Positions 1 through 7,186 of a stretch of 64,000 bases of DNA are shown piece after piece. Within the stretch, counting starts at the first letter, position 1, and each line of letters opens with the position of its first letter. The position numbers and the translations under genes were made by a program. This DNA is from Candidatus Gastranaerophilales bacterium. GTDB lineage: Bacteria > Cyanobacteriota > Vampirovibrionia > Gastranaerophilales > Gastranaerophilaceae. The notes under the pieces are model-generated. The model worked only from the letters and a program-made list of their open reading frames with translations. It was not told where the DNA came from and did not search any database. The stretch covers positions 1 through 64,000 of the forward strand of contig CALVEK010000014.1 in NCBI GenBank assembly GCA_944326555.1, given 5' to 3'.

Positions 1-708
1 GCTCAGGAGTGTTCAAAGATATTAGAATCGCAAAATTCAGATAATTTGGATGAACTTTTTATCTTAGGAGGCTCATCTGGTGGTGCAAGACCAAAGATTT
101 TGACATCTATTGATAACGAGGATTGGATTATTAAGTTTCCATCATCCTCTGATTCTAAAAATATTGGTGAAAAAGAATATCAATATTCCCTATGTGCAAA
201 AGATTGCGGAATAAATATGACAGAAACAAGGCTTTTCCCTTCTAAAATTTGTTCAGGATATTTTGGGATAAAAAGGTTTGATCGTAAAAACGGTAAGAAA
301 ATTCATATGATATCAGCAAGCGGACTTTTAGAGACAAGTCATAGACTTCCTAATCTTGATTACAATACATTGATGAAATTAACACTTGAACTAACAAGAA
401 ACTATCAAGATATTGAACAATTATTCAGGCTAATGTGCTTTAATGTTTTTGCACACAACAGAGATGACCATTCAAAGAATTTTTCTTTTCTTTTTAATGA
501 TACAAAAAAAGAATGGCACATATCTCCTGCGTACGATTTAACTTACAGTTTTTCATTTAATGGGGAACATGCGACAACAATTAATGGCGAGGGCAAAAAT
601 CCGACTTTAGACGATATTCTAGCCGTGGCAAAAAATATAGGACTCAAGGAAAAATTTGCAAAAGATATTGCATCAGATATTCAAGAAAAGTGCTCGAAAT
701 TATTTTAA
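1..708 (+). CDS. HipA-type serine/threonine kinase toxin, 5'-partial
   Basis: The reading frame is open through the left edge of the window, so this is the C-terminal ~235 residues of a longer protein. It has the HipA C-terminal kinase fold signatures: a Gly-rich loop GGSSGGARPK followed by an invariant-type Lys (IIKFP), the KRFDR element, the catalytic loop NRDDHSKNF (general-base Asp, His, metal-binding Asn) and the metal-binding PAYDLTYS motif. HipA family kinases phosphorylate translation components such as glutamyl-tRNA synthetase and are normally neutralised by a HipB-type HTH partner, which would lie upstream outside the window. A TTG at 46 is an internal possible start but the homology begins at or before it. 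It is clearly distinct from the second HipA at 2696-3934. Family assignment is firm; toxicity is inferred. Confidence 0.85.
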   Translation, partial: AQECSKILESQNSDNLDELFILGGSSGGARPKILTSIDNEDWIIKFPSSSDSKNIGEKEYQYSLCAKDCGINMTETRLFPSKICSGYFGIKRFDRKNGKKIHMISASGLLETSHRLPNLDYNTLMKLTLELTRNYQDIEQLFRLMCFNVFAHNRDDHSKNFSFLFNDTKKEWHISPAYDLTYSFSFNGEHATTINGEGKNPTLDDILAVAKNIGLKEKFAKDIASDIQEKCSKLF

Positions 709-801
709 TTAATCTCATCCTTTTGCCTATTTAATCTTTAAATAGAAGCTTCTTTAAACTGGGAGATTGAGACGGAGAAAATTTAATAAAAAATCAAACA
801 G

Positions 802-825
802 ACAGCACGATTGAGGCTGTTTTTT
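802..825 (+). terminator. weak intrinsic terminator after the hipA-like gene
   Basis: A 5-bp stem ACAGC/GCTGT with a 9-nt loop is followed directly by a run of six T. It lies about 95 bp after the stop codon of the kinase fragment. The stem is short, so this is a modest candidate. Confidence 0.4.
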
Positions 826-850
826 AGTATTGAGATGTATGGGGCTTTTC

Positions 851-977
851 TTGCACTTAAGTACTCTTTTCTTGCACTCTTTTGCACTCCATTTGCAAAA
901 TTTTAAAACCACATTAGGCTAAAATCAGCTTGGTGTTTGGAGTTAATCCTAGTGCAATAAAGTGCAAAAAAGTGCAA
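851..977. repeat. array of six TTGCACT/AGTGCAA heptamers in helical phase
   Basis: Three copies of TTGCACT start at 851, 872 and 882, and three inverted copies AGTGCAA start at 951, 961 and 971. Spacings are 21 and 10 bp, then 10 and 10 bp, so copies on each side fall on the same helix face. The two sets point toward each other across a ~60-bp centre. Such phased arrays are typical of protein-binding sites (regulator or iteron-like), but no cognate protein can be named. Two more AGTGCAA copies, again 10 bp apart, occur at 1881 and 1891. The rest of the 709-1079 spacer holds no convincing gene. Confidence 0.6.
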
Positions 978-1025
978 TTTTATTTTTACTTACAAATTGA
1001 GATACACCAAATTATCAATGAGATT
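961..1025. repeat. 65-bp direct repeat, copy A (partner at 1881-1945)
   Basis: By eye 58 of 65 positions match the segment 1881-1945. The copy begins with the two AGTGCAA heptamers and ends in an AT-rich tail. It sits about 55 bp beyond the stop codon of the LOG gene (minus strand). Similarity continues more loosely further out, around 911-938 versus 1779-1800. Confidence 0.75.
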
Positions 1026-1079
1026 TGGATATTTACGCAAATTTTAATGCCTTGTTAAAAAAAATGAATTAATTTTCAT

Positions 1080-1721
1080 TTATTTCCTCAAAATTATCCT
1101 TAAAACTTCTTCTTTTGAATTAGCAATATGAAATAATTTCCCAATAGGATTTTCTTTTAAAAGATTCATTTCAAAAATCTTTTTGTATTGCAAAACAAGC
1201 CCCTCCCAGAAATCAGCCCCAAAAAGAACAACTTTTTTTACTTCACCTAATTTTGGATATCTGTTATTTTGTATAAGAGTTGATGCTTCTTGTAAAGTTG
1301 TTACACTACCTGGAAATATAACAAAATTATCAGCAACTTTAGTAAATTTAACAATTCTTTCTGCTTCACTGTTTGCTTTTCCAATAGGAATACAATCGTG
1401 AAGATTTTCGTCGCCCCAAAGCGGTTCAACTACAATTGCGAGATTTTGTAATGGTTTCCCTTTAGCATCTTTTATGGAAGCTTCTTTTGCCGCATCATAT
1501 ACTTTGCCCATAATACCATGACTACCGCAGCCATGGACTACATTAAAACCGTTTTCGATAAAATGTCGTGTAATATCAGAGCTCGCTTTTAGATATTTTT
1601 CAAGAAGCTCACTACTCACAGAGCTACCTAAAATTGCAACCGTTTTTTGTTTACTTTCAACACTTGTATAATTAGTATTTAAACTTGGAATTTTATTTAT
1701 TAAATCAATTGAATCTATCAT
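1080..1721 (-). CDS. LOG-family (cytokinin riboside 5'-monophosphate phosphoribohydrolase-like) Rossmann protein
   Basis: The 213-aa protein has the LOG/lysine-decarboxylase-like Rossmann layout: VAILGSS near residue 30 (normally the GxxS/G nucleotide loop), VVHGCGSHGIMG in the middle (counterpart of the V.GGG..GLMG loop), and a C-terminal VVLFGADFW. The family hallmark PGGxGTxxE appears as PGSVTTLQE, so two glycines of the phosphate loop are replaced while Thr and catalytic Glu remain. This makes nucleotide hydrolase activity uncertain. LOG proteins cleave nucleoside monophosphates to base plus ribose 5-phosphate. The gene stands alone, between two copies of a 65-bp repeat, in an accessory region rich in toxin-type genes. 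No strong Shine-Dalgarno precedes the ATG. Confidence 0.7.
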   Translation of the reverse strand: MIDSIDLINKIPSLNTNYTSVESKQKTVAILGSSVSSELLEKYLKASSDITRHFIENGFNVVHGCGSHGIMGKVYDAAKEASIKDAKGKPLQNLAIVVEPLWGDENLHDCIPIGKANSEAERIVKFTKVADNFVIFPGSVTTLQEASTLIQNNRYPKLGEVKKVVLFGADFWEGLVLQYKKIFEMNLLKENPIGKLFHIANSKEEVLRIILRK

Positions 1722-1880
1722 AACTACTTTAAAAGTTATAAATAAAAATTTTTGCTATCATAAAATATAAAAATTTTAGCCTAAAATCACATTAGTGTTT
1801 AAATTCAAGTCCAATGCTAGAGCGGCTGTCTACAGAGGGGTGAAGCGAAGCGTGTCCGTTTAACGCCGACAAACAAGAGA

Positions 1881-1945
1881 AGTGCAAAAAAGTGCAATTT
1901 TATTTTTGCTTGCAAATTGAGATAACCAAAATTATCTATTAGATT
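1881..1945. repeat. 65-bp direct repeat, copy B (partner at 961-1025)
   Basis: This copy lies 10 bp beyond the stop codon of the membrane-protein gene at 1956-2513. Just before it, 1818-1875 is a distinctly GC-richer stretch containing GAAGCGAAGCG that is absent from copy A. That stretch looks like an insertion into, or loss from, one copy. Confidence 0.75.
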
Positions 1946-1955
1946 GAATAATATT

Positions 1956-2513
1956 TTATTTTATATCTTCAATAATTGCTTTTTTTAATTTTTTATCTAA
2001 TTTAGCTACTATAAATTCTCCATTAGAAGTTCTAATTTTGAAACTTATAAAATTTAATAAAAATTTAGGATATTTATATTTTTGGATTAAATCATTTTTT
2101 AAATTTTTAATAAATTCTGAATAGTTACATAAAACAAAAGCTGCTGATTTGTATTGTAATAACTCAAAATCTTTATCTCTAAAAATTGGATTTAAAGGGT
2201 TTTGCATCCATCTCTGTTTTCTAAAAGGGAAGTACCAAGAAAAGCCCCCAAAATATGGTATATAAATTGGAATAATACCTTTATTACTAAGTGATAATGA
2301 TATATATGTTTCTTCTTCTTGAATTTCATAAGTATTATTGCCATTTTGAGGAAGCCATAATTCTGACCTGTATAAATAAGCTTGTATTTTGGGTTTAAGT
2401 GTTAGTTTTGAAAAATATAAAGATGATATAACAGCTCCTATAGTACCAATTGCTACTAAAAAATTTATTATATTAGGATAATCTGCTAAAAAATTTTCAA
2501 TCTCACTTAACAT
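1956..2513 (-). CDS. hypothetical single-pass membrane protein
   Basis: I do not recognise this 185-aa protein. From the chosen ATG (MLSEIENF) there is a short acidic N-terminus, one hydrophobic segment at about residues 15-36 (NIINFLVAIGTIGAVISSLY), then a mostly beta-type soluble domain containing EEETYISLSLSNKG. The pattern of an N-terminal anchor plus a cytoplasmic domain recalls small accessory proteins of defence or toxin loci, but nothing specific supports that. The frame is open 40 codons further upstream, but that extension runs through the inverted-repeat element at 2556-2611, so I prefer the internal ATG. The gene ends next to repeat copy B. Confidence 0.55.
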   Translation of the reverse strand: MLSEIENFLADYPNIINFLVAIGTIGAVISSLYFSKLTLKPKIQAYLYRSELWLPQNGNNTYEIQEEETYISLSLSNKGIIPIYIPYFGGFSWYFPFRKQRWMQNPLNPIFRDKDFELLQYKSAAFVLCNYSEFIKNLKNDLIQKYKYPKFLLNFISFKIRTSNGEFIVAKLDKKLKKAIIEDIK

Positions 2514-2555
2514 ATCAAAATCATAGCATAAAAATAACCTTCCCCACTTGACTTC

Positions 2556-2611
2556 TGTCTCAAAACGAGTGATGAATGTGTTGCACAAAGCATTACAAGG
2601 ATTTTGAGACA
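2556..2611. repeat. 56-bp MITE-like element with 10-bp perfect terminal inverted repeats
   Basis: TGTCTCAAAA at 2556-2565 is the exact reverse complement of TTTTGAGACA at 2602-2611. TTGAGACAAT recurs at 2625-2634, 21 bp from the copy at 2604-2613. The left end (22 bp) is repeated with 19 matches at 4883-4904. The structure fits a tiny non-autonomous insertion element or solo transposon ends. No transposase is present. Confidence 0.5.
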
Positions 2612-2695
2612 ATGGAAAACCACGTTGAGACAATCAAATACACCCCTGAGAAGGCAAAACAAAATTTCTTGCTAAAAATATGTTTGAAAAGTAAA

Positions 2696-3934
2696 CTAAA
2701 ACTCTTTTAATAATTTAGTACAATTTGTTTTTACAACAGATATAATATCTTTTCCTATTTTATTTTCAAAGCTATTTATAACACTACCCACAATATCTGG
2801 GAGGATTTCACATTGATTTTTGATAACTTTTTTTAATTGAGTAAAGCTGATATCATTTTCATTTGCTAATTTTTCAAAGTGTCTTAACAAAATCTCATCA
2901 TGTTTATAATGTCCGCCAATTTTCATAGCCATTTTCTTTGACAATTCAGGATAAACTTGTGAACAGAGAATATCGTATGCAGGTGCAAATTTTATTTCTC
3001 CATTGTCATAATGTAGAATAGAAAAATTCTTACCGTGTGCGTCATTATTTCCTATTAAATAATTAAAAATCATTAATTGAATAAACTGATTAATTGTAAC
3101 GGCAGGTTGAGATGTAGTTCTTAAAATTTCAAAACATCTTTTAAAATCAACTCCACCTTCTGTTTGGTATTTATACACACTTGGAATATTAGAAGCCTGA
3201 CAAAAATCTTCTTGGTGAATTCTCTTTATTTTTTTACCAATTATTTCTCTATCGTATCTTTGAATTAAAAAATATTTTGTTTTATTAGCATAACCGATTT
3301 TGACATTAGGAACTTTTATTCCTAGATTTTCAGCAGCTTTTATACATATAAATTCATTTTCAATTGTTTCATTAAATCCGTTTATTGCTGGTTTTATAAT
3401 ATGGCTTGTCGGCACGTTATTTTGGGGAATTCCAATTTGTCCGTCTACAACAATTACGGAGGTTTTATCCTGAGCTCCTGCTAAAGATAATCGCATATCC
3501 TCAATTCCTGTTGCTAAAGGCTTTTGTGGAAGTTCATTTATAAATTTTTCAAGTTCATCATCTGAAAATAGCGTATAATCAATTTCATAAGATTCTTGCA
3601 AGTATTTTGAAGGTGTTTGTTCATCATCACTATCAAAGAATGAAACAGCACCGGCACAATCATAGCCTATTGCGTACAGTATAGAAAAATCATTTTTAGG
3701 ATTAATCCCATATTTTTTTCCAATAGCAATTCTTGTATGTTCGCTTTCAGGTAATAATCCATTAAAAAAGCCTCTACATTGTTTGTTTTCAAAAGGCTCT
3801 TTTTGAATTGGCAAACTTAAAGATAAGATTCTATCAGTATTATTAGAATATCGGAAATTTATACCGCCGTAGCCGTCTTTTTCTAATATTCCGATATGTT
3901 TATCGTTTAAAAATACATTCAAAGAATTATTCAA
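2696..3934 (-). CDS. hipA: type II toxin HipA, serine/threonine kinase
   Basis: This is a full-length 412-aa HipA. The N-terminal subdomain (GYGGINFRYS, residues 21-30; GFFNGLLPES, 55-64) precedes the kinase core. RLSLAGAQDKT holds Ser150, matching the autophosphorylated Ser150 of E. coli HipA, in the ATP-loop region. The catalytic loop GNNDAHGKN (Asp298) and the metal-binding PAYD (Asp321) are intact. HipA kinases inactivate aminoacyl-tRNA synthetases and induce growth arrest unless bound by HipB. The start overlaps the end of hipB by 8 bp, so the pair is translationally coupled. It is unrelated at sequence level to the partial kinase at 1-708 beyond the family motifs. All catalytic residues are present, so I expect an active toxin. 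Confidence 0.92.
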   Translation of the reverse strand: MNNSLNVFLNDKHIGILEKDGYGGINFRYSNNTDRILSLSLPIQKEPFENKQCRGFFNGLLPESEHTRIAIGKKYGINPKNDFSILYAIGYDCAGAVSFFDSDDEQTPSKYLQESYEIDYTLFSDDELEKFINELPQKPLATGIEDMRLSLAGAQDKTSVIVVDGQIGIPQNNVPTSHIIKPAINGFNETIENEFICIKAAENLGIKVPNVKIGYANKTKYFLIQRYDREIIGKKIKRIHQEDFCQASNIPSVYKYQTEGGVDFKRCFEILRTTSQPAVTINQFIQLMIFNYLIGNNDAHGKNFSILHYDNGEIKFAPAYDILCSQVYPELSKKMAMKIGGHYKHDEILLRHFEKLANENDISFTQLKKVIKNQCEILPDIVGSVINSFENKIGKDIISVVKTNCTKLLKEF

Positions 3935-4166
3935 GATTTACCTCAAAAATTTCTTCCCAAATAGATTGCATCTCTATCGCAATTCCTAATGCGTTACAAA
4001 CATCTATGATTTTCCCAATTTGTGCAGTTTTTTTCCCGTTTTCCAAATCAACAAGAAATCTTACTCCAACATTAGCTGCAATTGCCAAATCAGCTTGAGT
4101 AAGTTGTTGCGCCTTACGCAATTTTTTTATATATTCACCTAATTTTTTAGTATCTGTAATATTCAT
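3927..4166 (-). CDS. hipB: HipB-type antitoxin, XRE-family HTH repressor
   Basis: The 79-aa protein is nearly all one HTH-XRE domain. LGEYIKKLRKAQQLTQADLA gives helices 1-2, IAANVGVRFLVDLENGKKTA gives the recognition helix and the conserved LENGK, and VCNALGI follows. HipB dimers bind HipA and repress the operon. The start ATG is preceded by AGGTAAAAA: the AGG Shine-Dalgarno is itself part of operator 1 (4167-4184). Bound antitoxin could therefore block both transcription and ribosome entry. It is transcribed first, with hipA overlapping its 3' end, the usual antitoxin-first order. Confidence 0.92.
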   Translation of the reverse strand: MNITDTKKLGEYIKKLRKAQQLTQADLAIAANVGVRFLVDLENGKKTAQIGKIIDVCNALGIAIEMQSIWEEIFEVNLE

Positions 4167-4283
4167 TTTTACCTATCGGTAAAATTTTACTATGTTTTTA
4201 TAAAAAAAACAACTTTTTTACCGAACGGTAAAAATCATAACTAAGCAAATCGATTTTGCGTGAAAGTTTCTCGATCGGTAAAA
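4167..4283 (-). promoter_or_regulatory. hipBA operator array: three inverted-repeat sites at 49/50-bp spacing
   Basis: Site 1 (4167-4184) is TTTTACC-TATC-GGTAAAA. Site 2 (4215-4234) is TTTTTACC-GAAC-GGTAAAAA, a perfect 8-bp inverted repeat. Site 3 (about 4266-4283) has one good half GGTAAAA and a degenerate left half. All share a 4-bp spacer, and their centres are 49 and 50 bp apart. Inverted repeats immediately before an antitoxin-first operon are the known arrangement for HipB operators. Assignment to this HipB is inference. Confidence 0.75.
4184..4212 (-). promoter_or_regulatory. predicted hipBA promoter
   Basis: On the minus strand TTGTTT (4212-4207) and TAAAAT (4189-4184) are separated by 17 bp. 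The predicted start of transcription falls inside operator 1, leaving a leader of only about 10 nt. Operator 2 lies immediately upstream of the -35. Confidence 0.5.
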
Positions 4284-4395
4284 TCAATGTCATCTTTTTG
4301 TACATTGAATCTTTATGCAAAATTTTTTTTTATATCAAGATATGCTAGCATAACAATATGGTTTGTATGTCTAGAATGTAAGTCTATTTGAAATT

Positions 4396-4424
4396 TTGAC
4401 TCTTATTAAAAACAATTATATAAT
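4396..4424 (+). promoter_or_regulatory. sigma-70-type promoter for the secreted-protein pseudogene
   Basis: TTGACT at 4396-4401 and a perfect TATAAT at 4419-4424 are separated by exactly 17 bp, 28 bp before the native ATG at 4453. Confidence 0.7.
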
Positions 4425-4452
4425 TAGGTTTATTAGTGGAAAGGGTTCTGTA

Positions 4453-4827
4453 TGAAAAAATTTATTTCTTTGTTGCTTTTTATTTTGTATCCTTACTTCC
4501 AGTTTTTGCCGCAGATTGGAAAGAAATTTGCCCTAAAAAATATGTAGATGTTACGTCTATAACTTGGGACAAAAATGTTGTTTCTTTTTGGATAAAATCA
4601 CTAAACCCTGGGGATTGGAAGCTAATAAATAACAAGAAAGTTTGGTATACGAATGAGTTCTTCTTGCTTAACTGTAAAAAGAAAAAATGGCTCTTCAAAG
4701 TGTTATTTTTTATGATTTACAAGGTAAAACCATTGATATACTAGAGCTCGATGAGGTATTTGTTCAATGGCATAATGTTGTTCCTGAGACTACAAGTGAT
4801 TTGTTTTATCGAGCTTTTTGTAGGTAG
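4453..4827 (+). pseudogene. small secreted protein with two frameshifts
   Basis: Three frame segments make up one gene. ATG 4453 (preceded by GGAAAGGG, a good ribosome binding site, and by a strong promoter) starts MKKFISLLLFIL, a signal peptide. Around 4480-4500 the coding frame moves by +1 to continue LLPVFAADWKEICPKK. At the A-rich tract 4676-4687 it returns by -1 to continue LQSVIFYDLQGKTIDI, ending RAFCR at 4827. The mature part has the spacing (W...C..yvD... near the start; C near residue 75; iYDlqGk; P...... C at the end) seen in small secreted proteins annotated as surface-adhesin-E-like, but that resemblance is from memory and weak. Decay is the simplest reading; sequencing error or slippage are alternatives. 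Confidence 0.6.
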
Positions 4828-4882
4828 AAATTTAAGCCTAAAAACTATCTATCCTATTTGCTCTAATTTCTACTTGATTTTT

Positions 4883-4904
4883 TGTCTCAAAACTGGTGCT
4901 GAAT
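4883..4904. repeat. 22-bp copy of the 2556-2577 repeat end
   Basis: TGTCTCAAAAC is identical to the element end at 2556-2566, and the following 11 bases match at 8 positions. The two copies bracket hipBA and the broken secreted gene (about 2.3 kb). Confidence 0.45.
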
Positions 4905-4934
4905 AGATAGAATTTTTTGAAAATTAAATTGTCA

Positions 4935-6188
4935 TTATTTATATTTTAATATTACATTAGCGGTATGTTCTATTATTTCGTCAGTATGAGCTACAGAAAC
5001 AAACATTGATTCAAATTGTGAAGGCGCAATGTATATTCCATTATTCAACATATAATTGAAATAATTTGCGAATTTATTTACATCACAAGTTGAAACGTCG
5101 TTATAATTTGAAATTGGTGTGTCTGTAAAAAAGACGGATAATAAAGAACCGACTCTTTTTGTTTGAAGTCCAACTGATTTGTACGCATTTTCTAATATTG
5201 AAGCCTTTTTATCAATTTCCAAATAAATCTTAGGATTTTCAATAAGAATTTTTAAAGTTTCAATCCCTGCAGTAACGGCAACAGGGTTGCCCGAAAGAGT
5301 TCCTGCCTGATATACCGGTCCTAGAGGAGCAACACAAGACATAATATCTTTTCTCCCTCCATATACAGCTAAAGGCATCCCTCCCCCTACAATTTTTCCA
5401 AAAGTAGAAAGATCCGGTTCTATTCCATAGTATTCTTGAGCTCCGCCAAGAGCAAGCCTAAAGCCTGTTATGACTTCATCAAAAATTAATAAAGAATTAT
5501 ATTGTTTAGTTATATCTCTTAAAAACTTTAAAAAATCTGGTTTAGGAGGAACAACACCCATATTAGCTGCAACAGGCTCTACAACAATACAAGCTACATC
5601 ATCTCCGTATTGTTCCATAATTTTTCTAACCGAATTTTCATCATTATAATTGGCAAGAAGTGTAAATTTGGAGTAATCTTTAGGAATTCCCGCACTATCA
5701 GGAATTGCATCAGTTAAAACGCCAGAACCCGCCTTCATTAATAATCCGTCTGAATGACCGTGGTAGCAGCCAATAAATTTTATTATTTTTTCTCGTTTTG
5801 TGTATCCTCTTGCAACTCTAACCGCACTCATAACTGCTTCAGTTCCTGAACTTACAAGTCTTAGCATTTGCATTGAAGGAACACACTTTTGTATTAATTC
5901 TGCTAAAATTATTTCTTTTTCGGTAGGAGCTCCAAATGTTAACCCGTTTTCACAAGCCTTTTTTACCGCTTCAATCACTTTAGGATGAGTATGTCCTAAA
6001 ATTCCGGGACCCCAAGAACAAACATAATCAATGTATTTATTTTCGTCAACATCATAAATATACGGACCTTGCGCCTTTTTAACAAAAAATGGAGTTTTCT
6101 TTACTGCATTAAATGCTCTTACTGGGCTATTTACTCCACCCGGCATTTTATTTAGTGCTTTTTTAAAAAGTTCTTCTGATTTTGTCAT
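4935..6188 (-). CDS. hemL: glutamate-1-semialdehyde 2,1-aminomutase
   Basis: The 417-aa protein is a class III PLP aminotransferase. It converts glutamate-1-semialdehyde to 5-aminolevulinate, the last C5-pathway step. Visible marks are the PGGVNSPVRAF N-terminus, SSGTEAVMSAVRVAR (PLP phosphate binding), FDEVITGFR (Asp binding the pyridine nitrogen) and TFGKIVGGGMP with the Schiff-base Lys near residue 260. Length is normal. It is the last gene of the siroheme operon, 20 bp after hemB, with AAAGGAG 5 bp before ATG. Confidence 0.97.
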   Translation of the reverse strand: MTKSEELFKKALNKMPGGVNSPVRAFNAVKKTPFFVKKAQGPYIYDVDENKYIDYVCSWGPGILGHTHPKVIEAVKKACENGLTFGAPTEKEIILAELIQKCVPSMQMLRLVSSGTEAVMSAVRVARGYTKREKIIKFIGCYHGHSDGLLMKAGSGVLTDAIPDSAGIPKDYSKFTLLANYNDENSVRKIMEQYGDDVACIVVEPVAANMGVVPPKPDFLKFLRDITKQYNSLLIFDEVITGFRLALGGAQEYYGIEPDLSTFGKIVGGGMPLAVYGGRKDIMSCVAPLGPVYQAGTLSGNPVAVTAGIETLKILIENPKIYLEIDKKASILENAYKSVGLQTKRVGSLLSVFFTDTPISNYNDVSTCDVNKFANYFNYMLNNGIYIAPSQFESMFVSVAHTDEIIEHTANVILKYK

Positions 6189-6208
6189 AATGCTCCTTTT
6201 TTAGGCTA

Positions 6209-7177
6209 TTATTCACTTAGCCATTTTGCCATTTCTAACGCATGGTATGTAATAATTATTTTTGCCCCTGCTCTTTTCATAGCAATTAGATTTTCTGTTA
6301 CTATTCTTTTTTCATCAATCCAACCTTGCATAGCAGCAGCTTTTACCATTGAATATTCACCGCTTACATTATAAACGGCAAAAGGGATATTGAAAGTAGC
6401 GGCAGCATTTTTTAAAACATCTAAATATGCCAAAGCAGGTTTTACCATAACAATATCTGCTCCTTCTTCAATATCCGCTTCAATTTCTCTTAAGGCTTCT
6501 TTTCCGTTTGAAAAATCCATTTGGTAGCTTCTTCTGTCGCCAAAACAAGGTGCAGAATTTGCCGCATCTCGGAATGGTCCATAATATGCAGATGCAAATT
6601 TGGCGCTGTACGCCATAATCGGAGTGTTTTTAAAACCTTCTGAATCGAGAGCTTTTCTTATTGCACTAATTCTACCATCCATCATATCAGATGGTGCAAC
6701 CATGTCTGCACCTGCTCTTGCAAGACTTACGGCCATTTTTGATAGCAATGGTAATGTTTCGTCGTTTAAAATTTCGGCATCTTTTACCATACCGCAATGA
6801 CCGTGCGATGTATATTCACATAGGCATACATCTGTTATGCATAAGATTTCAGGATAATTAGCTTTTATATATCTGACTGCTCTTTGGGTAATGCCGTTTT
6901 CCGAATATGCTTGAGTTGCAAGTTCGTCTTTATCTTCTATTTTGGGAATTCCAAATAGCATAATACCCGTTATTTTACTTCTTTTAACTTCCTCAAGTAT
7001 TTCAGGGAGTTTGTCAATTGAATATTGATAAATATTTGGCATTGATTTAACAGGCGCTTTTATATTTTCGCCATCTATAACAAAAATCGGGTAAATAAAA
7101 TCCTTTACGCTAAGTCTTGTTTCTTTTACTAAATCTCGTATTATTTCATTTTGTCTTAATCTTCTAAATCTTTTCAT
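6209..7177 (-). CDS. hemB: delta-aminolevulinic acid dehydratase (porphobilinogen synthase)
   Basis: The 322-aa enzyme condenses two 5-aminolevulinate molecules into porphobilinogen. The two substrate Schiff-base lysines are Lys193 in YSAKFASAYYGPF and Lys246 in VMVKPALAYLD. The catalytic-zinc cysteines are present as Cys118, Cys120 and Cys128 in DVCLCEYTSHGHCG, so this is a zinc-type enzyme. Gaps of 9 bp to cobA-hemD and 20 bp to hemL place it inside the operon. Confidence 0.97.
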   Translation of the reverse strand: MKRFRRLRQNEIIRDLVKETRLSVKDFIYPIFVIDGENIKAPVKSMPNIYQYSIDKLPEILEEVKRSKITGIMLFGIPKIEDKDELATQAYSENGITQRAVRYIKANYPEILCITDVCLCEYTSHGHCGMVKDAEILNDETLPLLSKMAVSLARAGADMVAPSDMMDGRISAIRKALDSEGFKNTPIMAYSAKFASAYYGPFRDAANSAPCFGDRRSYQMDFSNGKEALREIEADIEEGADIVMVKPALAYLDVLKNAAATFNIPFAVYNVSGEYSMVKAAAMQGWIDEKRIVTENLIAMKRAGAKIIITYHALEMAKWLSE

Positions 7178-7186
7178 TTTGAATCC

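Noticed and set aside
709-1079. CRISPR array or tRNA in the first intergenic region
   Set aside because: The repeated heptamers are only 7 bp and no spacer-repeat structure or cloverleaf is present.
2514-2633. A 40-residue N-terminal extension of the membrane protein at 1956-2513
   Set aside because: It is encoded by the inverted-repeat element and is unlikely to be translated as part of the protein.
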